From: Lateolabrax maculatus
Lineage: Eukaryota; Chordata; Actinopteri; Acropomatiformes; Lateolabracidae
Direction: 5' to 3'
Assembly (NCBI GenBank): GCA_031216445.1
Contig: CM062197.1
Coordinates: 1,692,501-1,756,500, forward strand
Length of the DNA stretch: 64,000 nt
The position numbers were made by a program, and so were the translations under genes. Below, piece after piece: positions 10,863 to 23,204 of this stretch (positions are counted from its first letter, which is position 1; each line of letters begins with the position of its first letter). The notes under the pieces were generated by a model, which saw nothing but the letters and a program-made list of their open reading frames with translations, was not told where the DNA came from and searched no databases.

Positions 10863-13313
10863 CTCTCATACCTGCACATAGGACATATAGGTTGGAAAAA
10901 GCAAACACTGATTGTTGGTCTGAGACAAACCTCTGGCACGAAAGTCGCCATACTCCCATCCACCACCCTGACCCTTAGTGGAGGTCAGATTGGCGACATG
11001 CGGGAGGGAGCACATACTCTACAGACTTTCATATTTTAGTCAAATTATATCGTATATTATACATGTCCGAGTTTCAGGTTTTTCCTTAATAGTGAAATGT
11101 CAGAGCAGATTTGAAACAAGCCTGATTATTCATCATATGTTTTTATGCCTGCCATAAATGATCCACTCACAACATCTTATAAATACTTTGTGACTGTATA
11201 ACGTAACATAACTTTTGTTTGGTGTGGTTTTTTTTGGTATTGGTATTTTTAGTACAGTTCAAATACACGCACATTCAGTTCTATAGCTCCAAAAGCCTGA
11301 ATTTGAATGTGCAATATGAAATATGTTAAATCTGGAGTCTTTGTATGAATATCTGCACCTGGCCAAGCTGCCTCTGGACCACAGTGCGGTCTCAGTTCAA
11401 CAGTCTAATAATCATAATATGTCTCCACTTAACATTGTCTGTATCTGTAGATGAATGGAACCAGCCCACCCAGTAAACATGTCAGCCTCACAGTGTATAA
11501 ATCCATGAATAGAATAAATGCTGTTTCGGGTCGCGGGAAAACAAAAGAAATGAGACTTTAATAGCATCCTCTTTCTTTAATTCAATGATGCTCATTTTCA
11601 TTATGACATGTATTTTTCGTCTGATCAGCTTCACGCAGGCGGGAGGATCCCTGGGAGGCCTGGTTCAGTTGATGGGTGAAACTCTCATTGTCAGCTTATT
11701 TGCTAAACTATTCTGCCTTCAATTTGCCAATTCACTCAGTCTTTGTTTATGTTCTCGGCCTCTCCCTCTCTCTCTTTATCTCTCTTTCCTTCCTGCATGA
11801 AATGAATGCTAATGAGAATAACAGAACCCATTTTCAAATAGTAAGGGTCCATGAGTGGGCTTTGCAGCTTCCATTAGAGCCATTCACACTGACTCTGTGA
11901 ATGCCACACAGAGTCACTGTGGCATTAAAAATAAAGAATGATAATTTTATTTTACAGAATAATTGCTTCTTAGTTATTAGAGGAATTGGATGTTCTGTTT
12001 TCACAGCATCCCAGCTGTGGTTTCAACTAAGTAATAGTTCACAAACTCATTAAATCACTAAATAACTCCCTATGAAACAGGATTTTTTTATTTAATGTTG
12101 TTTATTTTATGTGCAGCCCACGTTATACTACCTTTGATCACCATCTGTGATGTGAAAACATCAAATATTCACACAGTCAAAGGCATAAAAAGTGCTCGTC
12201 TGGGTCGTAGTTCAGTAATAAAATCCTGACGCTCTGCTGCACGGCTGCTAGCAGCGCCCTCAGCCGAGGCGACGCAGTGGACATCAGCAGAGGACGCAGC
12301 ACCAGAGTCTGAGCTCAGCTGCACGACGACATCCGAGGAGCGCGAACAAACAAACCGTGCTCCTGTGTTTGGTTATGTTGTCAGTATTTGATTGTGTTGA
12401 TTGTGTGTTTTGTCAAGTGTTGTCAGATGGATGTTTTCTTCATTATTCAGCTCGGTTTGGAGCTGTTTCTGAACAAACAACAGTTGTCTCCGTATCTTCA
12501 TGGAGTAGAGTCATAAAATGCAAATTTAAAATTGAATCGTTTTCCGCCACTGAGAGTGTCCTACAGTGGTTTACATTGACGCTGTAGGAAATCACTGTTA
12601 CCTCACTGCCTGTCGAGATACAAGTCATACCTAAAAGACAAAATAGGTGATTTGTTTGTGCCTTCGTATGACTGCTACAAAGTCTTCCACCTCTAAAGTT
12701 TGCTCAAGTTTAAGCAACTTAAACTGCTTGGTTGAAATGGGAGGATTGTGTCCATGGTTGAGAGGACAGGATGACATAAGACATAAACATAGGTGCTGTT
12801 GTTCTTCTGCCCTCGTCTGGAAACAATGTGAGAAGTGTGACGCAACCCTCTTTAACATCCTCTGGCACAAGATTAGGTTTTATGCCGTGCAGGTTACGGC
12901 CTTGAATCGAGGTTTCTTGGCCCCAAACGTGCTCTCTGTCACCTGTCAGAGAAAGGTTTTCCGGGCTGAACAGCCTCTGAATCCTCGCCTCCAGGCCCGA
13001 GCTGAGTGGTGTCTCGGGCGCAGCAGAGCACGGCGTGGACCGTCTCTGAAGACTGTGGAGATTGTTGTTGTACTAGATTGATGAGGTTTATTTAGAGAGA
13101 AGCACTGTGAAGGCTGGGAAGCAGAGAGAGCGAGACAGATACAGAGAAAGAGGGAGAAGGAGTAAAGGGTGGTAATGGATTTTCCAATCTGAAGGGAATA
13201 AGTTGCTATATTCAAGAATGCCAAGAAGGCATGCGAGAGGAAAGACAAGCATCACTCAGCCTTTATTCTGAAGCGTCTGCACGGGCAAAAGCACTGGCAG
13301 CGTCCTTTGTGCT

Positions 13314-13326
13314 GTTGCTAGGCAAC
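13314..13326. promoter_or_regulatory. RFX X-box-like palindrome
   Basis: GTTGCTAGGCAAC fits the RFX-factor X-box half-site rule (GTNRCC, 0-3 spacer, RGYAAC) read on the minus strand with a 1-base spacer. The exact reverse complement occurs at 39656-39668. The match is to a short motif only. Occupancy and function are unknown, and such palindromes also occur inside transposon ends. Confidence 0.3.
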
Positions 13327-13856
13327 TGATCTAATGACATTAGTTACCGTCAACTGCTTGCTAAAAGCAAACAGTCAGCAACTGTTTCAGATGAAACACA
13401 GTCACATTCTTACTGATATTCCTTTTGGGTGAAACAAGCCGGGCAGCAAAACATGACTTCAAAATAAATGTTCACTGGTTTCCCCTGCCTAACCACAAAG
13501 AGAGGTTGACCCAGATGTAAATACACAACTGGATTTGCTGTTTTGTTTCTAAAGACATTTGTCCAAGGGGCTTTTTTTAGTTCTCTTAACTGGTGAGGAG
13601 TCCCAGACATTGTAATATGTGTTGGTCTGTTCACATGTCACCTGAAGACCACTGAGGTCACATGGGAGTCAAACTGGCCTTTGACTCACAGCAGTATCTG
13701 GAGATATACCTCCACAACAAACACGAGCAGTCAGGCAATCAGACAAGTTTCAAACTATCGCAAAAACTGGGTTTGCACAAAATGTCCACAATAATCCATC
13801 TTAGCACAGAAAAACTGTCTGTGTGCGCAAATATTTGGCAGGTACAGTAGATCAAA

Positions 13857-13913
13857 GTTTAACCAGAAAGTTGATCTGTAAACTGTGAACAGTTTGCCTT
13901 ATAACATGATGGC
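13857..13913. repeat. Short dispersed repeat shared with 36931-36990
   Basis: AACCAGAAAGTTGATCTGTA followed by AACTGTGA, AACAGTTT and TTATAAC recurs, slightly changed, at 36931-36990. I cannot assign the family. Confidence 0.45.
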
Positions 13914-15015
13914 CAAGTCTAAGAAAATAAGAGAAAAGCTGTTAAAAACCCTATAAGAACCCTCAGCATTATTCTGCTCAATGCACTTCCTGTCATCTCT
14001 TTTTGTTCTGCAGTAAAAACTTGATTGTATCTGTCTTGCACAAACCTGATGTTTTCCAATCATTGTTTCATCGCTTCATCCTCTGCAGTTTATCACAGAG
14101 AACATTTGCATAAAGGTAATTTGTATATTTGCTGATTTATTGCTGCTCATATAGGGCTTGAGGTCGGTTCTCTCTTTCTGTTAATTTTGTGTCCTTAACC
14201 CCGTTATTCTGATTGGACCACAGGATGAGAGACAGTATAGGAAAAAGAGGGAGCGAGAGGAGAGTCATTGGAGAACATGCATTATGTATCATATCCTACA
14301 GTGAGGAAGACAGCGCTGCGAGTGGGAACGAGAGCGGCCAGCAGTGCACCGAGGTGAATGCAGTGAATGCTAATGAGGGAACTGCATTCGCTGGAAGGTA
14401 CATCTGATTAAAAGCACAAGTCATGGTGAACACAGCACAGTGGTGTTATCAGCAAAAACACACAGAGAGTAGAGGACGCCATATCGAACAGAGATGAGTT
14501 TTTGTGGTATTTTTGGCTCAGCTGAAGATAAAAGATCTGATTACTGATAAAAGCGGAGTCACTGATGTGGAGGAAGAAAGGGAGCACATTAAATGTTAAC
14601 TTCTGAAATGGGATTTGTCCCATTGGGTCATCAGTTGGTTGTGGTTAAAGACAGTTTTCTTTAACCACGAGGTTTGGATCAACAGTATAATTGGTCCTTT
14701 GTGTCACAGCTTCACGCCGACACATTAGCATACACAAGGTTAAGTTATTCCAGGTGGGAAGTATTCATCCACTGCTGATATTAAACTGCACACACTCCAC
14801 CGCATCTTTTTACTACACAAAGAATAATCAGGATAATTGAGTTAACTTAAATGAAGTGAAACATCTTCCTCTGCGAGGAGCTCGATCTCTGTGTGCGGTT
14901 TATAGGAGCCTTGTGCCACTTATCCCAGACGAGCTTCTTTCACAGGGGAGTCAACGTAGATGAAGTGATGGAATTATTCCGAATCCTGGTTACTGATCCA
15001 CTTTCTGCTTTTTAA

Positions 15016-15873
15016 AGGGTCGGTTCACCCAAATAAAAAAAATAGATATATTTATAACACCTGCACACTAACTCAGACAAACCACATGGTGTTTTATTTA
15101 AGCTATGTATTCTTCTATGTGTCTTGCATTTAGATTTGATGTGCAGAAATGTGTTATCTGTCTCTGAAGCCCCTTTCACACTGGAAAAAAAAAACATCTG
15201 GCTTTTGTCTTCAGTGGGAAAAAGTAGAATCGGAATTCATTCCTGCGGTGAAATGACTCGGCAATTGTCACTAGTTTTTATCAGCTCCAGCGCCGATTGG
15301 CAGTGATGGAAACATATACACGCAAATTTTCGCTCCTTTTCCGGCACGATGCTCTGACTCCAGCAGTAATTTCTGTGACTCTTTGTCATCTCAGCCACAA
15401 ATTCCATCCGTCTCTGTTCATGCAGCGATCAAACTTCGTTTCAAATAAGTTGGTTGAGCATTGAGTTTGAAAGAGATACTGAGCTAAAACATATTAAAAA
15501 AGTAATATTGTCACCGGCCTTAATGCTGCTTTCTTCTGTAACCCTGTTGAATGTGACACACCAGAAAAAAAACAGAAGGCAATTAATTTACTGGCGATGG
15601 GAAAGGAGTCCGTCACCTATTTTTTTGTTGGGTTACTGGCTAATTTTAGTGTAAAAAAACGGTCAGATGAACTAAAAATGGTCAGATCAGAATCAGATTG
15701 TACATCTCCATTCCAAAAAAGTAGAGGTAGTGCATTAAAACATATATATAGATAGATATAGATAGATAGCTCCACATCTTAGCACATACAACTGAAACTA
15801 TCTACATGACTAAATAACCTCTAGAGGTATATAAAAATAAATGCTTTTTAAGTTATTTGCGAGAACAGACCCT
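15016..15873. mobile_element. Non-autonomous DNA transposon flanked by TTAA, about 858 bp
   Basis: The left end AGGGTCGGTTCACCC (15016-15030) and the reverse complement of the right end, AGGGTCTGTTCTCGC (from 15859-15873), match at 12 of 15 bases. Each end abuts a TTAA (15012-15015 and 15874-15877), consistent with a 4-bp target duplication. TTAA target use is typical of piggyBac-type elements. The AGGGTC tip is the start I remember for an abundant percomorph repeat. The inside has no transposase frame and includes a short GATA microsatellite at about 15742-15769. A partial relative lies at 35660-35860. Confidence 0.6.
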
Positions 15874-16416
15874 TTAATACCTACAGCAGAAGTATATTCC
15901 GACGCGTTTAGGAAAAAGCAGCTACTGAAACGAACAAGCCACTGAACGTGTCCTTAGGGAAATTTAACTTGGCTGACTAGATGTTGATTGGAGTGTAAAA
16001 CTGAATATCCAATCACCGGCTGGAGCAACACTGTGGGCAGCCAATCATAAAAGTGAGTCACAGGGCACGAAGTTACAGCAGTAGCTGTGCTTTTCTGTGG
16101 AGCCTCTGCAGAATGAAATCAGGAGCCAGTCTCTTCTGCTACACAGTCTGCAGTAACACCTTCATCTGTCATAGACTTGCAGTGCATACAGTGTTAATAA
16201 ATAACAATCTTTTACTGAAGCACGAGCACAGCATTGCTCTACGGCAGACAGTTTCTTTTCTGACATGTTTTCGAAGGCTAAACATGCTCTAATACATCAT
16301 CTAAATAGTATTACAGTGCTCCTCCATAGTGTGCTGGTACAGTGCAGGACAAATTATTCAGTTTAATGAACAACAAGTTTCACATCCGCCTTCTTTAGGT
16401 TGACTTGTCAGGTGTC

Positions 16417-16634
<218 letters not shown>

Positions 16635-17208
16635 CGTTTTCTATACTCCAGCAGATGAAGTTAATTAAAAGTGGATGGTGCAACACACCTAATAAGCTAC
16701 AATGGCTTCCTCTGTTTTGAAATTTCCGGCCCCGGTCCTTCAGGGTCGAGCACATTTTGGGGTCATAGTTCACCAAAGTTAAAACATGTGTGCAGATTTA
16801 CTTCCCCCCACATGAGCGAATCCACTAATAACAGCAATTCCTTTGAAATTAATTAATTTTGACACAAAATGAAATGCTGGTGTGACCAGGCTTTAATAGA
16901 AGCTGTAGATTTATACCATACTGACAAAAAAGAAAAAAAACAAATGATGGATAAAAATACTGTGACGAAATTCCTACAGCCCAGTTGATGATCAGTAACA
17001 GTGCAGGCCCTGCATGGAACCGCAGCCACTGTATGAGCCGGAGTACGCTGCTTTATCTACTCCACTTCCTGTTGAGCTGTCAGCGTTAATCCCCGGAGAC
17101 TGAAGAGAGTCTGAGGGAGCAGATCTGAGAGTGTGATTACTGAGCAGCCAAACTGCCCGGCTACAGCGCAGCTTAAGTGTCTCCTGACAAAAAACTGATG
17201 ATGGTGCT

Positions 17209-17222
17209 GATGATGATGATGA
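17209..17222. repeat. Short imperfect GAT trinucleotide repeat
   Basis: Runs of TGATGATGATGATGA lie among further GATG words in about 17195-17265. The tract is imperfect and shows no coding sense. Confidence 0.7.
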
Positions 17223-17770
17223 CTGTGATGGCTAGGATGGTGAATAAGAGCAGAATGATGATGATTATCGCTGTCATCTGGTCTGGTTGATTTAAAATAA
17301 CTGGTGTCAGATTAAAAGAGCCCTTTCCCTAATAATAATAATACTTATAATAATTTCCAAAAATAGATTCATGCATCTATGATAACCTTAATTGTGGTAT
17401 CCCAGTGAATTCCACTGCACACATCTGATGACTTTAATTATACTGTCATGCCTTTTTCCCAGCAATAAGTACAAAATATGGTGGCCCCATCTTTAAATTA
17501 CATTTCTCTGGGTTTGTGACTGTGCTCATCATGTGCTTGGCCACATTGAACTGCTGATCCCAGTATGCATACATTTTAGTGTAATTAATGCCATCGTTTA
17601 TCGTTTGGTTTTTATCAGTTTTATTTCAATTTTTAATGAATGTTTATTTTAATTGAAATACCAGGTTACAGTAACAATTTGCTCATATTTTCCATTTCTT
17701 CATGATACATTTGTTTAACATTTCCCTTTGTAGAAAATACCAATAGAGAAACGTGTAGTTTTGTAAAGAC

Positions 17771-18085
17771 GTGACCAGGGACGGACTGGGAATGAAAAAG
17801 GGCCCTGACCTTTTTGACCTGATACGTTTTGTTCCTTCATTAAATCCTTGTGCAAGAGAACTGGTCTACATTGGTGGTTAGTCTCGTTTTTTAATTTTGA
17901 ATGTCCCATTTTTTAATGACGTAATTACCCGACCTGGGTGGGCCGGCAGCTCGCTCACCTGGGCCAGTCGGCCGCACAGCACGCAGGTATTTTTTGGTTT
18001 TGTGTTGCATCCGTCCCAATTGTCAAGCGGCCCACCAGGAAAACTCCCAGTGCTCCATGTGGCCGGTCCATCATCGGACATGACC
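17771..18085 (-). repeat. GC-rich dispersed vertebrate repeat (GGGCCGG-type)
   Basis: On the plus strand it begins CCAGGGACGGACTGGGAAT, followed by AAGGGCCCTG, CGACCTGGGTGGGCCGGCAG, CGGCCCACCAGGAAAACTCC and GTGGCCGGTCCATCATCGG. The GGACGGACTGGG tip and the internal GGTGGGCCGG blocks are typical of a repeat I recall from fish and frog genomes, probably a non-autonomous DNA transposon. The right terminal inverted repeat is not intact. Three overlapping open frames across it are by-products of its GC content. Confidence 0.6.
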
Positions 18086-21000
18086 ACTGCACAACCACTC
18101 CTCAACAGCAGGAAGGAGCTCTTGATATTTTATTCACAGAGCACATTACTCCTAAAAGCCTCATAATAACATTATAATGGATTCGTAATGGACTGCAGTC
18201 CCTTATGGATTTTTTTATGACATACTTATGTAACTCTTATGAGGTGCTTATAATTCAATGTAAAAGAAAATGTCAAGGCACAAGGTACTATGTCATCTAA
18301 TCTGTGATGTGAACAAAGAACCTTTGCAAAAAAACATTAACTCAGTGCCCAATTGCTGGCTTTGTCAAGAGCTTTCAACATACACATGGAAGTGAGTGTT
18401 GTTTTATAACAGATACAGACTCATGCTTAAAAGGAAAAAAATAAATAAATAAAAAATTTTGCACTTATAGGAACACTGCTTGGTGTGCAGCTGCTTTTAT
18501 TTGCCGTGTTTTGAGTTTCCTGCAGAAAGCTAAACTGGCAGATTTTGCAGTCATGGGAGTAACAGCTCCTAATGTGAGTGAAAACCCTGAGACCACTGTC
18601 TGTTGATGTCTCCCCTGTTCCCCCTTGGCTCCTCGTCTCTTTCTGATTTTCAGTTTAACTTCTCGGTCTCTCGCTCCCCTTTGCTGTAATATTCAGGTAA
18701 GCAGCATTTATTAGTCATTTGCTTGAATGTAAAGTAAAAAATCTCAAAATTGCAAGTTAAAAATAATGTGAATGCATCAAAGAAGCAAACACACAGATGT
18801 GAATATCTAACTATGTTCTCTCTCCGTCTGTGCTTCAGTAAGTGGCACATGAGCTTGTTACGCTGGGAAACTACATGTCTTCATGTTTTTTTTTCTTTTT
18901 TGAAGTTTCTATTATATCATTGCATTGGAGACTGTTTTCCACTGTCAGTATGCATCTTGTTTTGTTCACTCTCTCCTCAGTTAGTTTTTGTTTCTCAGCA
19001 ACAGAAACAGAAAAAGAAGGAGTGAGGGTTACTTGTCTGACCCCAGCAGAAAAGCTAAAAACTGAGTTTTTCAGCAGAGCCGGGTGAAATTCGGCCTCAA
19101 AGCTACAGCTGAGGCATTTTGTCGAAGCAGAGCCTGGACTCAGGGAAAGTGAGCGTCTCCCTGCTGGTACATGAAAACATTATCTGGTAATCTCTGGCCA
19201 TTGGCACAGACAGTTATTCATGAGCACTTAATACTCTTTTGGATCACCCTCCTGCCGGCTTCTTTTTTTTTGTTTCTACTCACAGTAGAAATGCGAATTG
19301 ACTTCTGGGGTGGTTGTACTTTGTGTGGCTGCTATTAAACAGACAAACACCGTTGGACTCATGTACAGTACAGTGTCATTATTCCAAATATTCATTTTCA
19401 TGTTGAATAATTAACTGTCTCACCGAAGGTTGTGAAAATCCTGCAAAGATTTGTTTCAAGTTGAGTTCTCAATCCCATAAATTCAACAGTGCATGCTCCA
19501 TCTAAAAGTTTCTCTTGATTCTTAAGAAAATGTTGATACCTTGTACATTTAAGACCTAATCCAAAAACTGAAAGCAAAAAAAAAGTGGCAGTACTTTGTA
19601 ATCATTTCAGATAATACAAAAAAGCACAAAGATGTTTCACTTCTTTTATTTTATTGCTGTAGCTGTAATTAATAAAAGCCTTAACCTCCAACAAGTCCTA
19701 CCTAAACGACAGAATAACCCACGACTGCTGTGTTTTTTAAATGTACTGCTGAACTGAAACTTCTTTAGCCAGAGACACAGCACATAGTCAGATAGTCAGA
19801 TTTGGCAGAGGAGGCTCAGCTTATGGAGGCAGCTCTAACAGAATCCGAGCAGCAGATGAGTCTGCTGGAAGATCTAATCCCCCCCCCCACCTCAAGTACA
19901 TTAGATCTTAGTAAAGTCAACAATTCCTTAAGCTTCAACACTTGAACATGAAGGTATTAGCATGAAGCAGCTGATGCCAATCAGATGATGCAACGCCTGC
20001 CGTCCCTGAACCAACATTTGTTCTGGTGAGTGTCCAACCTGTACGGGCCTCCAGCTGACGGCAGACGTGCATCAGCTGGTTGAGGCTGTTCTGCTGTAGA
20101 ATTGTGTTTAACTTAGTTGAATGAACCAATAATCAAGAGTATGACAGAGAGAGACACGCGTGCAACTAAATGAATCATCCACATCCGTGTGTGACACAGC
20201 AGCAGGGCGGTGCAGTAAATGTCGACATTTCCTGCTGGGGCATGTTGTTTCCACAGCAACCGGTCACACAAACACAGGTGACTGTGTGCAGGTTTAAAAT
20301 AGCTGTTTAAAGAAGGCACTTAAGATAAAAAGTTCCTCATGTTGCCCCCCCGCAGGATGAAATCGCCAGCTTCACACTGCTGGACACTAGTAACGACACA
20401 CAAGTCGATGAAGCTGGTTAATTAACACGTGAAACAAAGAAAAACATATTTTCTTATCAAGTCTCTGCAGAGGAGTTTTTTAAATGGAATGTTAAACCTG
20501 AGGAAAACCAACATCCAGCCTGTACAAGCCAAATCCTCGCACAGTAAATAATTTGCATGCGGCTCCATTTGCAATGCGATGCATTAGCAATGCTAAGATG
20601 CAGCGGTAATGGATTCCCTCATTTGAAGTGAATGAACTTTGATGGCGGGGCCACACATTTGACTCATTACTTTTGGTGGGTGGTCGGCAGTTTCTTTACA
20701 TCAGGGTCATTATGCTGCGCCGTTAGGCTGCAGGGAACAGCTCATACCAGCCATTACGTTTGCATTATGTTTGCAGAATCCAGCAGCTTTCCTCCGGCAG
20801 GCAGGTCCTCTGCTGTCACTTCCTTTTCTAGATATGGCACTCAAACAAGCAGGACTGCTGAACCCCCCCTCGCTGCTATCTGCTCTGTCGTATGTTTACT
20901 TCTTCAGGTGATTTACATTCGCTTGCTATTGTTTTGGAAGATTGCAGGCTGCACAGGTTCTCTGAGGGCTCTGATTCAACACGACTGTCCCCACAGCTTC

Positions 21001-22530
21001 TCCTTCCACAGTGATTCATTTACTGTCTAATATTTACTCCATCAGAGGCAGGTGCTGCCATAAGGGAAGATTTACCTTAGGTTTAAAGTCCCTCTCTGCA
21101 GGCATTTCTCAGGGCAGCTCTCTCTAATGACACACACTGCCTTCAACAAATCAACTTTTTCTACAGGCTAACACGGTCGCCCATCACTCGTAAGTTATGG
21201 GCCCCTATGGTCCCGCCCCCTCCGCAACACTAGCCTCTGCAGCTCAGTGTACTGTCCCATGGAGAGTTTCCTCCACCAGTCTCAATGAGAAATGGAAACA
21301 TTAGTGACGGTTTCTGCCCATATTTTAACATTAATGAGTATGTAGACAGTAAGTTAAAGACAGTAAAATGTCTTCTACCTTCTGCAAACAAGCAAAATAT
21401 TCTGTAATCTGGGAAATATGCCAGTACCCCACCAAAACAAACAAACAAACAAACTATTATTACTCAGACCTAATAATAAAAATTTAATTAAACTGAAGAA
21501 ATTCAAGACAAAAGGTGTTTGAAAGTCAATTTGTAGAGTAAATTAATTATCATTATTCTTGAAATAAGTAGAGATGGTTGGGATATGAGTGTGAAACTCA
21601 TGTAATCCACTTTTTAAGGCGTTTTCTTGGCAGCTCTATTTAGAAAAAAAAGATTGAATGTCTTACTAAAATAGACCACCTACCATGAGACAGGTTTAAT
21701 AATCTGATGGAAATGGTGCTTGGTAAGATTGTAAATCCACTGTACAAGGAAATTAAGCCTAACTTAGATGGATTCAGTGTTATATTGTCGATATTCTGTA
21801 AATTTGACCATCACACAACCAACGACGTGAACGCTCATAAATCCTCAACGTGGGAATCTTTCCATGTCTGCTAACTTCTCAGCTCATTAGCTATTCTATT
21901 CTATACAATATGTACGCAGTGAAGTGTGTTTTCCACAACTCACTGCTGTTGTGTTGTGCTGTATTTGTGTCTTTTTTGTGTTTTAAAACTCTGGTGAAGG
22001 ACACGGTGACGTGTCTCAAACAAACCCCCCAACTGCCCTTTATTGCCCTCCTCAGGTAAAAGTCTCAGGATGCTGATTAAACCCAGTGTGTATTTTAAAT
22101 CAGTGTATCAGTGTAGAAAAGCATTGTGGAGCTTTACATTGAAGGCTAATTTTTTTTGACTACTAGAGGCATTGTTGAGCAGTGTTTTTCATCAACGGGT
22201 CCCCAGTTTGCTTGTATCCTGTGCACACATGTATACATGCAGGTGAGATACACCTTACTGACGGCTGCAGCAACCTGTGAACCCTGTTCTCCTGACTATC
22301 CTCAACGATGCATAGATACTGGTGGTTGCATGCCTCCTTTTGATTGCATTTAAATAGAAACACCTGGTCAACATTAATGAAGCAAATCGCTCACAACTCC
22401 GGCTGTACAGGCATTTTACAAATAATGAGTGTAAAGTATAAAAGTGACATGAAACTGCACTCAGTGAACAGCATAGAAACATTTCTCTTCATCACAGTCT
22501 GCCTCTCTTGTTTACTCTCTGTCTTTTAGT

Positions 22531-22560
22531 CAGCATGCTGCTAATCACTTCATCAAAGCC
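22531..22560 (+). repeat. 30-bp direct repeat, left copy
   Basis: The unit begins CAGCATGCTGCTAATCAC and ends CATCAAAGCC. It recurs at 22872-22901 with a single substitution, 341 bp away. It is preceded by a pyrimidine-rich tract ending in TTTTAG. Confidence 0.85.
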
Positions 22561-22871
22561 TTGATACCATTAAATGGCTGCCTGACACAAGGGCAGCAGA
22601 AATATCTCAGGCTGAAAAGCCGGCACTGAAAGCTGCTACAGTATGAACTCTTATTAGGAGATCAAGGTGGCACAATTTCATTAAGTGTACCAAAAATGTT
22701 TTAATTAACTGATAAACCCTGATATAAAAGTATTCCCACACTAACGTTTCTCTGCACATTTATTTTCTACAGTTTCCTCCTGCAGAACATCTACCTCCTC
22801 TGAGTCCAACCTGCAGTATTGCTCTCTGATCTTCCTTCCTTCTCTCCTTGAGGCCGGTCTTTGGAGGTGAA

Positions 22872-22901
22872 CAGCATGTTGCTAATCACTTCATCAAAGC
22901 C
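22872..22901 (+). repeat. 30-bp direct repeat, right copy
   Basis: Matches 22531-22560 at 29 of 30 bases. The flanking sequences differ, so the duplicated block is short. Confidence 0.85.
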
Positions 22902-23204
22902 AGAGATGCATGTAACAGCTCTCTGAAGAGAAGGAAATAACACAATCAGATGTATTCAGTAAACAAAAAGGTGATGCTGCTGAGAGTGGGAGGCAGTGAG
23001 AGATAGGTTTATTTTCCTTCCTTTTCTGTTTCCATTATTGTAGGTTTTGTTGTTTTCCCCACTTACTGTATGTACTAGTGTTTAAATCTTTCACAATTGC
23101 TATTTTGTGCCTGTCCAATTTAAACCACACAATTGCCATGAAGTGCTGTCCCATAATGTAATGCCTGTATAATAACAGCAGTCAATATTTTTCACGCATT
23201 GAAT

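Larger units (their letters stand above)
10863..15011. other. Non-coding DNA, mostly unassigned
   Basis: About 4.1 kb without a supportable gene. It holds an interleaved pair of inverted repeats at 11891-11926, an X-box-like palindrome at 13314-13326, and one copy of a short shared repeat at 13857-13913. The GC-richer part at 12230-12350 and the open frame at 12647-13081 (144 codons) show no domain, splice pattern or codon structure that I trust. Confidence 0.45.
18086..23204. other. Non-coding DNA, mostly unassigned
   Basis: About 5.1 kb with no supported gene. It contains an AAAC repeat at about 21443-21464 and a 30-bp direct repeat at 22531-22560 and 22872-22901. The open frame at 20632-21030 (132 codons) shows no domain and no splice context. 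Unique-looking stretches near 19130-19260 could be conserved non-coding DNA, but nothing in one sequence can show this. Confidence 0.45.

Noticed and set aside
12647..13081. 144-codon plus-strand frame
   Set aside because: Composition is mixed, but I see no domain or flanking splice pattern, and minus-strand frames overlap both of its ends.
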